A stretch of 64,000 nt of DNA from NCBI GenBank assembly GCA_963205105.1, contig CAUJJW010000190.1, positions 45,192 through 109,191 on the forward strand. The letters are read 5' to 3'. Below are positions 1 to 8,200 of this stretch, piece by piece (positions within the stretch are counted from its first letter, which is position 1; every line of letters begins with the position of its first letter). The position numbers were made by a program, and so were the translations under genes. This stretch comes from Verrucomicrobiota bacterium. GTDB taxonomy: Bacteria; Verrucomicrobiota; Verrucomicrobiia; Limisphaerales; CAIMTB01. Under the pieces are notes generated by a model. The model saw only the letters and a list, made by a program, of their open reading frames with translations, did not search any database and had not been told where the DNA came from.

Positions 1-2289
1 GACAGCGCCTGGCCTTACCGGGATTACGTCATCGAGGCGTTCAACAACGACAAACCCTATGACCGTTTCGTGCAGGAACAAGTGGCCGCCGACGCCCTGT
101 TTCCGGACGAACCGGCCTTGACGCCGGCGCTGGGGTTCCTGGCGGCGGGGCCGTGGGATGAAAGCTCCCTGCGCGATATCCGCGAGGACGTGATCGACCG
201 CGAGATCGGCCGGTACCTCGATCGCGATGACATCGTGGCCAACGTGATGTCGACCTTCACCAGCGTGACTGCGCATTGCGCCCGCTGCCACGACCACAAG
301 TTCGATCCCATCCCGCTCACCGATTACTACGCGTTGCAGTCGGTGTTTGCCGGAACGGAGAAGGCCGAGCGTCTGTATGATCTGGACGCGGAGGTGCATG
401 CCCGGCGGCAGGGGTGGATGCGGCTTCAGGTCGCCCTGGACCGGCGCGACATCGAGGCGTTGGACGCCGCCATGAGTGACGGGCTGCGGGCGGAGCAGCG
501 GGAGTGGGAACGTTCCGTGGTGACGCGATCCACGACTTGGACCGTGCCCCAACCGGAGGCCTGGTTCAGCGACGTGCCGGTCACGTTCGATGGACGCAGC
601 GTTCGGCTACCACCGTCACCCGCGGTGGAAGGTGCGGGCGACGGGAGGGGCTTGAAGCTCCTGCCGGACGCCTCGTTGCTGGCCCAAGGAACTCCGCCCG
701 CCACCAACGTGCAGATGGTGTCGCTCACCGTCCCAGCGGTTGGAATCACCGGCCTCCGGCTGGAAGTGCTCCCCGATCCGTCGCTTCCGGCGAAGGGCCC
801 GGGTCGGGCGGAGAACGGGAATTTTCATCTAACGGGTTTTGAAGTGTACGCGCGGGCTGAAGGAGCCGAGACCTTCGAGCCGGTGGCGTTGACCCACCCC
901 AGCGCCAGTTTCAACCAGGACGGCTGGGACATCACGAAGGCCTTCGATGGCAATCCTTACACCGGTTGGGGTATCCATCCGGAGGAGGGCAAGCCGCACG
1001 TCGCAATCTTCGAACTGGCGCAGCCGGGATCGCTGGTCGCGGGGCAGAAGTTGAGGATCGTGCTCCGGCAGGAACATGGCCGTGGCCACACCCTCGGGCG
1101 CTTTCGCCTCGCACTCACCGCCGATACGCCCCCGCTGCGGACGTCCCCCATTCCCGAGGCCGTCACGCGGGCATTGGCGATCGAACCGGACCATCGTTCG
1201 CCGGAGGAGCGCCTGGCTGTGACGTCGCAGTTTCTGTCGGGACGCATCGCCCGGGAACTTGCCGCCTTGCCGGAGCCGAAGCGGGTGTATGCCGGAGCGA
1301 GCGTGTTTCCGGCGAACGGCGGGCAGAAGCCGTTGGGCCGACCCCGCGAGGTGAAGGTGCTGCGCCGCGGTGAAATCCTGAAGCCGCAGGGCGTGGCGGA
1401 ACCGGGTGCCTTGGCGTGTGTCGATGGTTTGGAAGCCCGCTTTGGTGCCGCATCAGACGAAGCTTCCCGGCGCGCGGCACTGGCGCGGTGGTTGACGGAT
1501 CCCGGGAACCCGCTGGTGTGGCGCTCCATCGTCAACCGGGTGTGGCACTACCATTTCGGCCGGGGCATTGTCGACACCCCCAACGACTTCGGCCGCATGG
1601 GCAGCGCGCCCACCCATCCTGAGTTACTCGACTGGCTGGCTGTGACGTTCCGCGACGACCTGGGTGGTTCGCTCAAGCGCCTGCACCGCCTCATCCTCAC
1701 CAGTCACGCCTGGCGTCAGAGTGCCGCCGACCCGCAATCCCCCGAATCCGGCCGACCTCTCCGACGCCGCCTCGACGCCGAATCGTTCCGCGACAGCGTG
1801 CTGCGCATCAGTGGGCGACTCGACGACACCATGGGAGGACCTTCGGTCCGGCAGTTCGCCATGTCTCCCGGCATTCATGTCACGCCCAACGTGAATTATG
1901 CCGCCTATGATCTCGACTCAGCGGGCGGTGCCCGACGTTCCATCTACCGTTTCCTGTTCCGCACCCTGCCGGATCCGCTGATGGACGTGCTCGACACCCC
2001 GACGGGCAATCAGTCGCAGCCGATCCGCTCCGAGTCGTTCACCGCGCTTCAGGCCTTTGCTCTGCTGAACCATCCCTTCGTGGTTCGCCAAAGCGGTTTG
2101 TTCGCCGAGCGGGTGGCGGCTTTGGAACCCACCGCCGCCGGACAAGCGCGTCGGGCGGTCGAACTGGCGTTGCTCCGGTCGCCGTCCGAATCGGAACGGG
2201 CGGAGTATCAGGACCACTTGGAGCAATTCGGGCTCGCCAGCCTCTGCAGGCTCCTCCTGAACAGCAATGAATTCCACTTCGTCGACTGA
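1..2289 (+). CDS. PSD1-type DUF1549/DUF1553 protein, 5' end outside window
   Basis: The reading frame is open from base 1, so only the C-terminal 762 residues are present. The first ~115 residues match the end of a DUF1549 domain, including the family's CARCHDHKFDPI stretch, a CxxCH-like motif. Residues ~215-375 form a discoidin-like insert (DGNPYTGWG). DUF1553 fills ~480-760 (SIVNRVWHYHFGRGIV, PTHPELLDWLA). Such proteins are abundant in Planctomycetes and Verrucomicrobia, are exported and are usually paired with a DUF1501 protein, as here. A role in polysaccharide or sulfated-glycan breakdown is often proposed, but the biochemistry is not established. Family call firm, function unknown. Confidence 0.9.
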   Translation, partial: DSAWPYRDYVIEAFNNDKPYDRFVQEQVAADALFPDEPALTPALGFLAAGPWDESSLRDIREDVIDREIGRYLDRDDIVANVMSTFTSVTAHCARCHDHKFDPIPLTDYYALQSVFAGTEKAERLYDLDAEVHARRQGWMRLQVALDRRDIEALDAAMSDGLRAEQREWERSVVTRSTTWTVPQPEAWFSDVPVTFDGRSVRLPPSPAVEGAGDGRGLKLLPDASLLAQGTPPATNVQMVSLTVPAVGITGLRLEVLPDPSLPAKGPGRAENGNFHLTGFEVYARAEGAETFEPVALTHPSASFNQDGWDITKAFDGNPYTGWGIHPEEGKPHVAIFELAQPGSLVAGQKLRIVLRQEHGRGHTLGRFRLALTADTPPLRTSPIPEAVTRALAIEPDHRSPEERLAVTSQFLSGRIARELAALPEPKRVYAGASVFPANGGQKPLGRPREVKVLRRGEILKPQGVAEPGALACVDGLEARFGAASDEASRRAALARWLTDPGNPLVWRSIVNRVWHYHFGRGIVDTPNDFGRMGSAPTHPELLDWLAVTFRDDLGGSLKRLHRLILTSHAWRQSAADPQSPESGRPLRRRLDAESFRDSVLRISGRLDDTMGGPSVRQFAMSPGIHVTPNVNYAAYDLDSAGGARRSIYRFLFRTLPDPLMDVLDTPTGNQSQPIRSESFTALQAFALLNHPFVVRQSGLFAERVAALEPTAAGQARRAVELALLRSPSESERAEYQDHLEQFGLASLCRLLLNSNEFHFVD

Positions 2290-2326
2290 GCGCGGCGCGA
2301 AATCGTGTGTCGCCCTGAACCGCGCG

Positions 2327-2380
2327 TCCGTAGCGGCGGGCGTCCCGCCTGCCGTAGAGGGGGGCGTCTCGCCCCCCGGA
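2327..2380. repeat. 54-bp palindromic repeat (module A), copy 1
   Basis: This 54-bp unit differs by one base from the copy at 5659-5712, and shorter versions lie at 6044-6073, 41546-41574 and 61574-61603. It ends in a perfect 8-bp G/C hairpin (2359-2366 with 2370-2377, loop TCT). It separates the PSD1 and DUF1501 genes. No T-tract follows, so it is not a typical intrinsic terminator. Confidence 0.85.
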
Positions 2381-2427
2381 TCATGGTCCCAACACGAGTC
2401 CATGATGCCTCGCATCCACCCTTACCC

Positions 2428-3867
2428 ATGAACCCCCTCCTTTCGAACCGCCGTGCCTTTCTCTGGCGCCTCGGCGGCGGGCTCGGCGGCGTGGCGCTGG
2501 CTCAGATGCTGGGTGGCCACGGCCTGCTCGCCAACTCCGCGCAGGCGACCGGCCCGTCAGCAGGCATGGGACCGCACTTCCGACCGCGCGTGCGGCGGGT
2601 GATCCAGCTGTTCATGAATGGCGGGGCCAGCCAGATGGACACCTTCGACTACAAACCGGAACTCGAACGGCGCCATGGCCAGAAGTTCGATCCGGGCGAT
2701 GGTTCCCGCGTCGAAGCCGCCACCAGCGAACCGGGCAAGGTGATGAAATCGCCGTTCGCCTTCCGGCAGCATGGCCAGAGTGGTCGTTGGGTGAGCAGCG
2801 TTTTTCCTCATCTCGCCCAGCGCGTGGACGATCTCGCGTTTCTGATGTCGATCGAGTCCCGGACCAATGTCCATGGACCCGCCAGCTTCCTGATGAACAC
2901 GGGATCGCTGCTGCCGGGCTTTCCCTCCATGGGAGCCTGGGTTTCCTACGCTTTGGGCAACGAAGCGGACAACCTGCCCACCTTTGTTGTCCTGCCCGAC
3001 TCGCGTGGCCTCCCCTACAACCAACGCGGCAACTTCTCCGCCGGGTTCCTTCCCGCCACCCACGCCGCCACGCTTCTCGATGCCGGTGCCGCCGAACCGA
3101 TCCCTTTCCTGCGCCCCCCGACCTCGGCGTCGTACGTCACCGGACCCGCCCAGCAGGCCGGGCTCGATTTGTTGCGCCGCATGAATCAGCGGCATCAGGC
3201 CCTCAGCCCGGAGGATTCCCGCCTGGAAGCCCGCATCCAGAGCTACGAACTGGCGGCACGCATGCAACTCGCGGCGCCGGAGACCTTCGACCTCGCTTCC
3301 GAGTCCGAGGCCACGCGTCGCCTTTATGGCCTGGACGAAAAGGTCACCGAGGATTTCGGCCGTCGCTGTCTCACCGCCCGGCGGCTGATCGAACGGGGCG
3401 TTCGTTTCGTGCAGGTCTGGAGCGGCGCCGGCGGACCCAGCAACAACTGGGATAACCACACGGACATCATCACCGAACTGCCCAAGATCGCGATGTCCAC
3501 CGACAAACCCATTGCCGGCCTGCTCGAGGATCTGAAGGCGCGCGGACTCCTGGACGACACCCTGGTGGTGTGGAGCACCGAGTTCGGGCGCATGCCCTTC
3601 ACCCAGGGGGCCACGGGACGCGACCACAACGGTGGCACGTCCATCGGCTGGATGGCGGGTGCGGGTGTGAAGCCGGGTGTGGTGCAGGGCGAGAGCGATC
3701 CGTGGGGGTGGAAATCCGTCGACAAGACCACCACCTACGATGTCCACGCCACGATCCTTCATCTGCTGGGCCTGGATCATGAACGGCTCACCTTCCGCAA
3801 CAATGGTGCCGACCGCCGCCTGACCGACGTGCACGGCCATGTGATCCGCGAAATCCTGACGGCTTAA
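2428..3867 (+). CDS. DUF1501 protein with Tat signal
   Basis: Sulfatase/alkaline-phosphatase-fold protein of the DUF1501 family, 479 residues from ATG 2428. That start is chosen because it places a twin-arginine signal (SNRRAFLWRLGG followed by a hydrophobic run) at the N-terminus; upstream in-frame ATG codons lie in or just after repeat DNA. Family features seen: FMNGGASQMDTFDYKP near residue 60, MSIESRTNVHGPASFLMNTG, and near the end LVVWSTEFGRMPFTQG and GRDHN. No Shine-Dalgarno sequence is evident. Partner of the upstream PSD1 gene; substrate unknown. Confidence 0.9.
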   Translation: MNPLLSNRRAFLWRLGGGLGGVALAQMLGGHGLLANSAQATGPSAGMGPHFRPRVRRVIQLFMNGGASQMDTFDYKPELERRHGQKFDPGDGSRVEAATSEPGKVMKSPFAFRQHGQSGRWVSSVFPHLAQRVDDLAFLMSIESRTNVHGPASFLMNTGSLLPGFPSMGAWVSYALGNEADNLPTFVVLPDSRGLPYNQRGNFSAGFLPATHAATLLDAGAAEPIPFLRPPTSASYVTGPAQQAGLDLLRRMNQRHQALSPEDSRLEARIQSYELAARMQLAAPETFDLASESEATRRLYGLDEKVTEDFGRRCLTARRLIERGVRFVQVWSGAGGPSNNWDNHTDIITELPKIAMSTDKPIAGLLEDLKARGLLDDTLVVWSTEFGRMPFTQGATGRDHNGGTSIGWMAGAGVKPGVVQGESDPWGWKSVDKTTTYDVHATILHLLGLDHERLTFRNNGADRRLTDVHGHVIREILTA

Positions 3868-3987
3868 GACGCTCCCAGGGCTTGCGGGTGAACCAGCCGG
3901 GAGGCCTCGGATCGCAAAGCCGGGCAAGGGCCGCGCCTCCGAGCCGAGGCTTGCGATCGTTGGGGTTTCACTTAGAACGGGCGCCCC

Positions 3988-5556
3988 ATGGAACACGTTT
4001 TACCCCGATCACCAGGGTCGTCCTGTTGCACCGCAGGTTCGGCCTCGACCTCATTCTGGACGCTGGGCACCCGTCGAGCCGCGTCGGCCCTGCTGCGTCT
4101 CATCGCCGCATTCGCGATGGTCGGTGCCGCGTCTGTTTTTGCGCCGACCGCCCAGGCGGCAGCCAATGCCGCATCAACGACGGCGTCGGTGTCGGTGGAG
4201 AAGGTGATGCCGGCCGAAGTGCTGGTGGGGCGGACCTTCGAATTCGTCATCAAGGTGACGAATCTCGGTGATGGCGAACTTCAGGACGTGCTGCTCACCG
4301 ACACCACCGAGGGCGGCGCCCGGATTGAGGAGGCCACACCCAAGGCCGACCAGGTGAACGGGAAGGAATCGACCTGGCGGCTGGGAAACCTCGGGGCACG
4401 TCAGTCGCGCGAGGTCCGGGTTCGGGCGGTGGCCACCGATGAAACGCCCATCAGCGGGTGCGCGAACGCGACCTTTCGGCCGGGTGTTTGTGCCACGACG
4501 CGGGTGGTGCGGCCGGCGATTGAACTGGTGAAGACGCTTCCAGCCGATGCCCTGCTCTGCGACCCGATTCCGGTGAAGCTGGTGGTGAAGAACTCCGGGT
4601 CGAGCGCGCTCAACAACGTGAAGATCACCGACAACCTTCCCGAGGGGCTTCGGAGCGATTCCGGGGAGGGCACGAAGACCTTCGAGGTGGGCAGGCTGAA
4701 TCCCGGACAGAGTCGCGAAGTGACCTTCGCAGCCAAGGCGGCGCGCCCGGGTCCGTTTGTGAACAAGGCCATGGTCACCTCCGCGGAAGGCGCCGAGGCC
4801 ACGGCGGAAGCCACGGTCAATGTTCTTCAGCCCGTGCTGGCGCTGAATTGCCAGACCCCGGTGCTGCGCACCATCGCCGGAATTCCCGAAGGATTCGCCC
4901 AGTTCCTGGGCCGTCCCTTCGATGTCTGCTGGGAGATCAGCAATTCCGGCAATGCCCCCTCCGCCAACTCCACGGTGGAAGTTGTGGTGCCGGCCGGGGT
5001 GGTGGTCCGTTCTGCCACCGATGGCGGAGCCGTCGCGGGCGGTCGGCTCGTCTGGAACCTGGGATCCCTCGCCGCCGGGGCGTCCCGCAAAGTCTGCGCC
5101 ACCTGGGTGGCGGCCAGCGCGGGTTCCTATGAATTCCAGGCCTCGGCTGCGGGCGGTTGTGCGGCACCGGTCCAGGCGCGCTGCTCCGTCCCGATCCAGG
5201 GCGTGAACGCGGTGTTGGTGGAACTCGTCGACGATCCCGATCCGATTCAGGTGGGCGAACAGACCACCTACACGATCCGCGTGACCAATCAGGGCGGCGG
5301 ACTTGACCTGCACGATGTGGCGATTCACGCCGTGTTCCCGGAGGGTCTCGATCCCGTCGCGGCTTCGAACGCGGGCCAGGTGGATGGCAAGTCCGTGAAG
5401 TGGGCCCCCGTGGCGTCGATCCCGTTGCGTCAGTCCGTGACCTACACGGTCACCGGACGTGGCAAATCGGCGGGTGACCATCGCATCGAGGTCCAAGTGA
5501 CCACGCGGGCCCGGCAACTACCGATCGCCGAAGTCGAATCCACGACCGTGTACTGA
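3988..5556 (+). CDS. DUF11-repeat exported protein
   Basis: 522-residue protein made of about four DUF11-type beta-sandwich repeats (roughly residues 65-165, 170-270, 285-395, 405-510). Recurrent motifs are VTNLGDGELQDVLLTDT, VKNSGSSALNNVKITDNLP and VTNQGGGLDLHDVAI, each followed by a WRLGNL/VWNLGSL-like segment. A hydrophobic segment with an AxA end (residues ~38-58, ending APTAQAAA) acts as the signal peptide, so either the N-region is unusually long or translation starts downstream of 3988. Cysteine pairs occur in each repeat. DUF11 proteins are cell-surface or secreted; no sorting signal is seen. Likely an envelope structural or adhesion component. Confidence 0.8.
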   Translation: MEHVLPRSPGSSCCTAGSASTSFWTLGTRRAASALLRLIAAFAMVGAASVFAPTAQAAANAASTTASVSVEKVMPAEVLVGRTFEFVIKVTNLGDGELQDVLLTDTTEGGARIEEATPKADQVNGKESTWRLGNLGARQSREVRVRAVATDETPISGCANATFRPGVCATTRVVRPAIELVKTLPADALLCDPIPVKLVVKNSGSSALNNVKITDNLPEGLRSDSGEGTKTFEVGRLNPGQSREVTFAAKAARPGPFVNKAMVTSAEGAEATAEATVNVLQPVLALNCQTPVLRTIAGIPEGFAQFLGRPFDVCWEISNSGNAPSANSTVEVVVPAGVVVRSATDGGAVAGGRLVWNLGSLAAGASRKVCATWVAASAGSYEFQASAAGGCAAPVQARCSVPIQGVNAVLVELVDDPDPIQVGEQTTYTIRVTNQGGGLDLHDVAIHAVFPEGLDPVAASNAGQVDGKSVKWAPVASIPLRQSVTYTVTGRGKSAGDHRIEVQVTTRARQLPIAEVESTTVY

Positions 5557-5658
5557 CGCGCGTCCTCCCCCGGCGTGGATCCGGCCATGACAGGGTCCAC
5601 GCCGGAGAGGAGAGATTTGGGTTTGTCGAAAGCGACGACGCTTTCCCTGAACCGGTCG

Positions 5659-5712
5659 TCCGTAGCGGCGGGCGTCTCGCCTGCCGTAGAGGGGGGCGTC
5701 TCGCCCCCCGGA
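5659..5712. repeat. Module A repeat, copy 2
   Basis: 54 bp, one mismatch to the copy at 2327-2380, same terminal G/C hairpin. Immediately followed by the GGTTCATGG...CCATGAACC stem module. Confidence 0.85.
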
Positions 5713-5785
5713 GTCCATCCTGGTTCATGGTCTGCGAGCAGGTCGATTTCGAGCAGGGGGCTGTCCATGAACCTGACGATTCGCC

Positions 5786-6026
5786 AGCCCCGGACGGGGC
5801 GGGAGATCCCTAGCCCACGGCGTGAGCCGTGGGGACAAGGCCCAAGGGAAACCCCAAGCCCCGGAGGGGCGATCAGAAATGCAGGATCAGGGCCGACCTT
5901 CATCCGTCTCCCCATGACCCATCCCCAATAGGTTGGTTCTGCCGCCCCTCCGGGGCTCGGAATCACTTTCAACGCCTTACCCATGGCTGACGCCATGGGC
6001 TTCCGTTCTTTCGGCCCTCCGGGCCT
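5786..6026. repeat. 241-bp multi-hairpin repeat, copy 1
   Basis: Same length, orientation and order of hairpins as the copy at 61334-61574. It contains AGCCCCGGACGGGGC at its left end, a perfect hairpin CCCACGGCGTGAGCCGTGGG (5814-5833), AGCCCCGGAGGGGCGATCAG (from 5857) with a partial inverted partner near 5943-5956, a perfect hairpin CCCATGGCTGACGCCATGGG (5980-5999), and GGCCCTCCGGGCC at its right end. The middle has diverged more than the hairpins. No ORF inside, so it behaves like a non-autonomous repeat. Confidence 0.85.
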
Positions 6027-6043
6027 CCCCCCGAACCGCGCCT

Positions 6044-6073
6044 GCCGTAGAGGCGGGCGTCTCGCCCCCCGGA
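6044..6073. repeat. Module A repeat, shortened copy
   Basis: 30 bp of the right half of module A (GCCGTAGAGGCGGGCG through CCCCCCGGA), abutting the 3' end of the AAA+ gene. Confidence 0.75.
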
Positions 6074-6102
6074 ATCCCCAGCGGTTCATGAGGAACAGAC
6101 CC

Positions 6103-8073
6103 TCAGGGTGATGCAGGTGGCTTGGTGGTCACTTCGATGACCTCGCCGAAGGTGGCGTCGTAGATGGCCTTGCACTGGGTGCATTGGGCATCGACGAGGT
6201 CCATTTCCGGCGTCCAGGAGTAGGATTCGCCGCAAGCGGGGCAGCGGACCTGGTAACGCCGTTGCTGCCGCGGGGGAAGGACATCCTCCAGACCCGCGGG
6301 CCAGGGAAGATCATCGACAGTCAGCCGGACCAGGGCGGCGTTGTCCGGGGGCGGGCCGTCGACCAGGCGGGAGGCCTGGGCGGTCACCATGGCTTCGAAG
6401 GCGTTGCGCACCAGGCGGGCATTTCCGAAGTGATCATCCCGAAGCGCGTGCAGGGCGTGGAAATAAGCGATCACGCGATCCTTGAGTTCACGGGCCAGGA
6501 CCAGGCCGTTGCGACGGCACATCAGGGCCAGGATGCGGCAGAGTTCGTGCGGCGCGTAATCAGGGAACTCGATGAAGCGATTGAATCGGGAGCGCAGGCC
6601 GGGGTTGGAATTGATGAAGCGCTCCATTTCCTTCGGGTATCCGGCCACCACCACGATCAGGCGGTCGCGACTGTCCTCCATGCGCTTCAGCAGGGTGTCG
6701 ATGGCCTCGCGCCCGAAGTCTTCGCGTTCCTTGGCCAGCGCGTACGCCTCGTCGATGAACAGAATTCCGTCGAGAGCCGAATCAATCACCGCGTTGGTCT
6801 TGGGGGCGGTCTGGCCGACATATTCGCCAACCAGCGCGGCACGGTCGCACTCGACGAGATGGCCCTTCCGCAGGACGCCGAGGGCTTTGTAGATGCGACC
6901 GAGAAGTCGCGCCACGGTGGTTTTGCCGGTGCCGGGATTGCCGCTGAACACGGCATGGTAACTGGTGGCGATGGCGGGCAGACCCTGCGTGGCCCGCATC
7001 TGTTGCAGGCGGGCAACATTTGCGACCTCGCGGATCTTTCGTTTGACGTCGGCGATGCCCACCAACGCATCGAGTTCGCGCAGGATGACGGTGACGTTGT
7101 CGGCGGACAGGTCCGGTCGTGCGACGGCGTGAACCGCGTATTCGTCCATGGCGCGCGCTGTCTGCTGCAGCAGGTATTGCAGGAACCGGTTCTCGCGGGC
7201 GGTGAGGCGTCCATCGAGGCCCGCCAGGGCATCACAGGCCTCGCGCACCACGTGGTGGACGAAGTGCATGACGATCGGGTTCAGCTCCAGTTTCGAAGCC
7301 AGCCGGAGCATCTCGGCGAACAGCCGTTCCGGCCCCTCCTTGACGCTCTCGGTCACCGCCTCGTGCAGCTTCTGCAACCGGTCCGCGGCGGAATCGACGT
7401 GTTCGCTGATGACATCACGCACGCGGATGGTGCGATCGGGAACGTAGCCCTCGTTGAGCGACTTGAACCGGTCGCGGTGCTGTCGGCGAAAATAGCCAAT
7501 AAACCCGCCCACCATTTCCTCCGGACGCGCGCTGTGCAGGCAGGCCACCCAGAACTGGGCGGCGGCATCCGCGGCCACCGACATTTCACCGATGGGGAAC
7601 AGGACCGACCAGGTGGCGCCGATCATGCGGCGGAAGGCCTGGGAAAAGCCGGCGAGAATATCGACGGTGCCCTGGGCGGTGCGTTCGTAGGTGATCTGCG
7701 GAGGTATCAGGATTTCGAGGTAATCCGCGAGCAACCGGAATGCGAAGAGCGAACGGGCGAGGCGTTCGATGCTGAGTTCATGGCAGGCGGTCACCTCGGC
7801 GATCTCGGGAATGGACCGGCGCAACTGCTCGAAGCGGCGGACGTAGTCGCAGTCCGTCTCGACGAGCCGGGCCACGGTCTCCTCGTAGGCGCCTCCCGAC
7901 CGTTGGTACTGCCGCACCACATCGAGCCACGCGCGACGGTTGAGAGCCTCCGCTTCCGCGGGCGATCCAGGAGCGGGTGCCGTGGACGAGCCCCGTGAAA
8001 GAAGACACGCGAGCACCGCACTCGGAACCAGCGGATGACTTGCCGTGTCGGCGATCACTCGGGTGTAGGGCAT
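6103..8073 (-). CDS. AAA+ ATPase, CbbX/SpoVK family, with C-terminal zinc ribbon
   Basis: 656 residues. Residues ~330-590 are a CbbX/SpoVK-type AAA+ module: [14 protein letters not shown] entry, Walker [10 protein letters not shown] (378-386), Walker [10 protein letters not shown] (436-444), VVAGYPKEM sensor region and NARLVRN arginines (551-557). The C-terminus carries CPAC (611-614) and CTQC (631-634), a four-cysteine zinc ribbon. The helical N-terminal half contains [16 protein letters not shown] (~287-303), which resembles the TerB-like segment attached to some AAA proteins (inference). Family members remodel partner proteins (Rubisco activase CbbX, T7SS EccA). No RuBisCO or secretion gene is adjacent, so the client is unknown. 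Transcribed alone on the minus strand. Confidence 0.85.
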   Translation of the reverse strand: MPYTRVIADTASHPLVPSAVLACLLSRGSSTAPAPGSPAEAEALNRRAWLDVVRQYQRSGGAYEETVARLVETDCDYVRRFEQLRRSIPEIAEVTACHELSIERLARSLFAFRLLADYLEILIPPQITYERTAQGTVDILAGFSQAFRRMIGATWSVLFPIGEMSVAADAAAQFWVACLHSARPEEMVGGFIGYFRRQHRDRFKSLNEGYVPDRTIRVRDVISEHVDSAADRLQKLHEAVTESVKEGPERLFAEMLRLASKLELNPIVMHFVHHVVREACDALAGLDGRLTARENRFLQYLLQQTARAMDEYAVHAVARPDLSADNVTVILRELDALVGIADVKRKIREVANVARLQQMRATQGLPAIATSYHAVFSGNPGTGKTTVARLLGRIYKALGVLRKGHLVECDRAALVGEYVGQTAPKTNAVIDSALDGILFIDEAYALAKEREDFGREAIDTLLKRMEDSRDRLIVVVAGYPKEMERFINSNPGLRSRFNRFIEFPDYAPHELCRILALMCRRNGLVLARELKDRVIAYFHALHALRDDHFGNARLVRNAFEAMVTAQASRLVDGPPPDNAALVRLTVDDLPWPAGLEDVLPPRQQRRYQVRCPACGESYSWTPEMDLVDAQCTQCKAIYDATFGEVIEVTTKPPASP

Positions 8074-8148
8074 GAGCTCGCCGGAGGTTCAGGCCAATCC
8101 GTGGCGGCATGCAACGCCGGAGGCCGGATCTCGATCCCTGCGTCACCC

Positions 8149-8184
8149 AAAAAAAGAACCGCCGGGGCGTGGGCCCCGGCGGTT
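8149..8184 (-). terminator. Intrinsic terminator after MCP gene
   Basis: Perfect 12-bp G/C-rich stem (8157-8168 with 8173-8184, 4-base loop) followed on the minus strand by C and then seven T (plus-strand A run 8149-8155). It lies 17 bases beyond the MCP stop codon, as expected for the end of the cheW-MCP operon. Confidence 0.93.
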
Positions 8185-8200
8185 GGTGAAGCGCGATCGT

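Larger units (their letters stand above)
5557..6102. other. Gene-free interval filled by composite repeat
   Basis: No credible gene. After about 100 bases of unique sequence the interval is occupied by module A (5659-5712), an inverted GGTTCATGG/CCATGAACC stem (5722-5730 with 5765-5773), the 241-bp multi-hairpin module (5786-6026) and a shortened module A (6044-6073). Confidence 0.8.

Noticed and set aside
270..310. CARCH in the PSD1 protein as a cytochrome c haem site
   Set aside because: This motif is part of the conserved DUF1549 sequence; haem binding cannot be concluded from it.
6184..7998. Plus-strand ORF (604 codons) inside the AAA+ gene
   Set aside because: The minus strand has Walker motifs and a zinc ribbon; the plus-strand product lacks any family signature.
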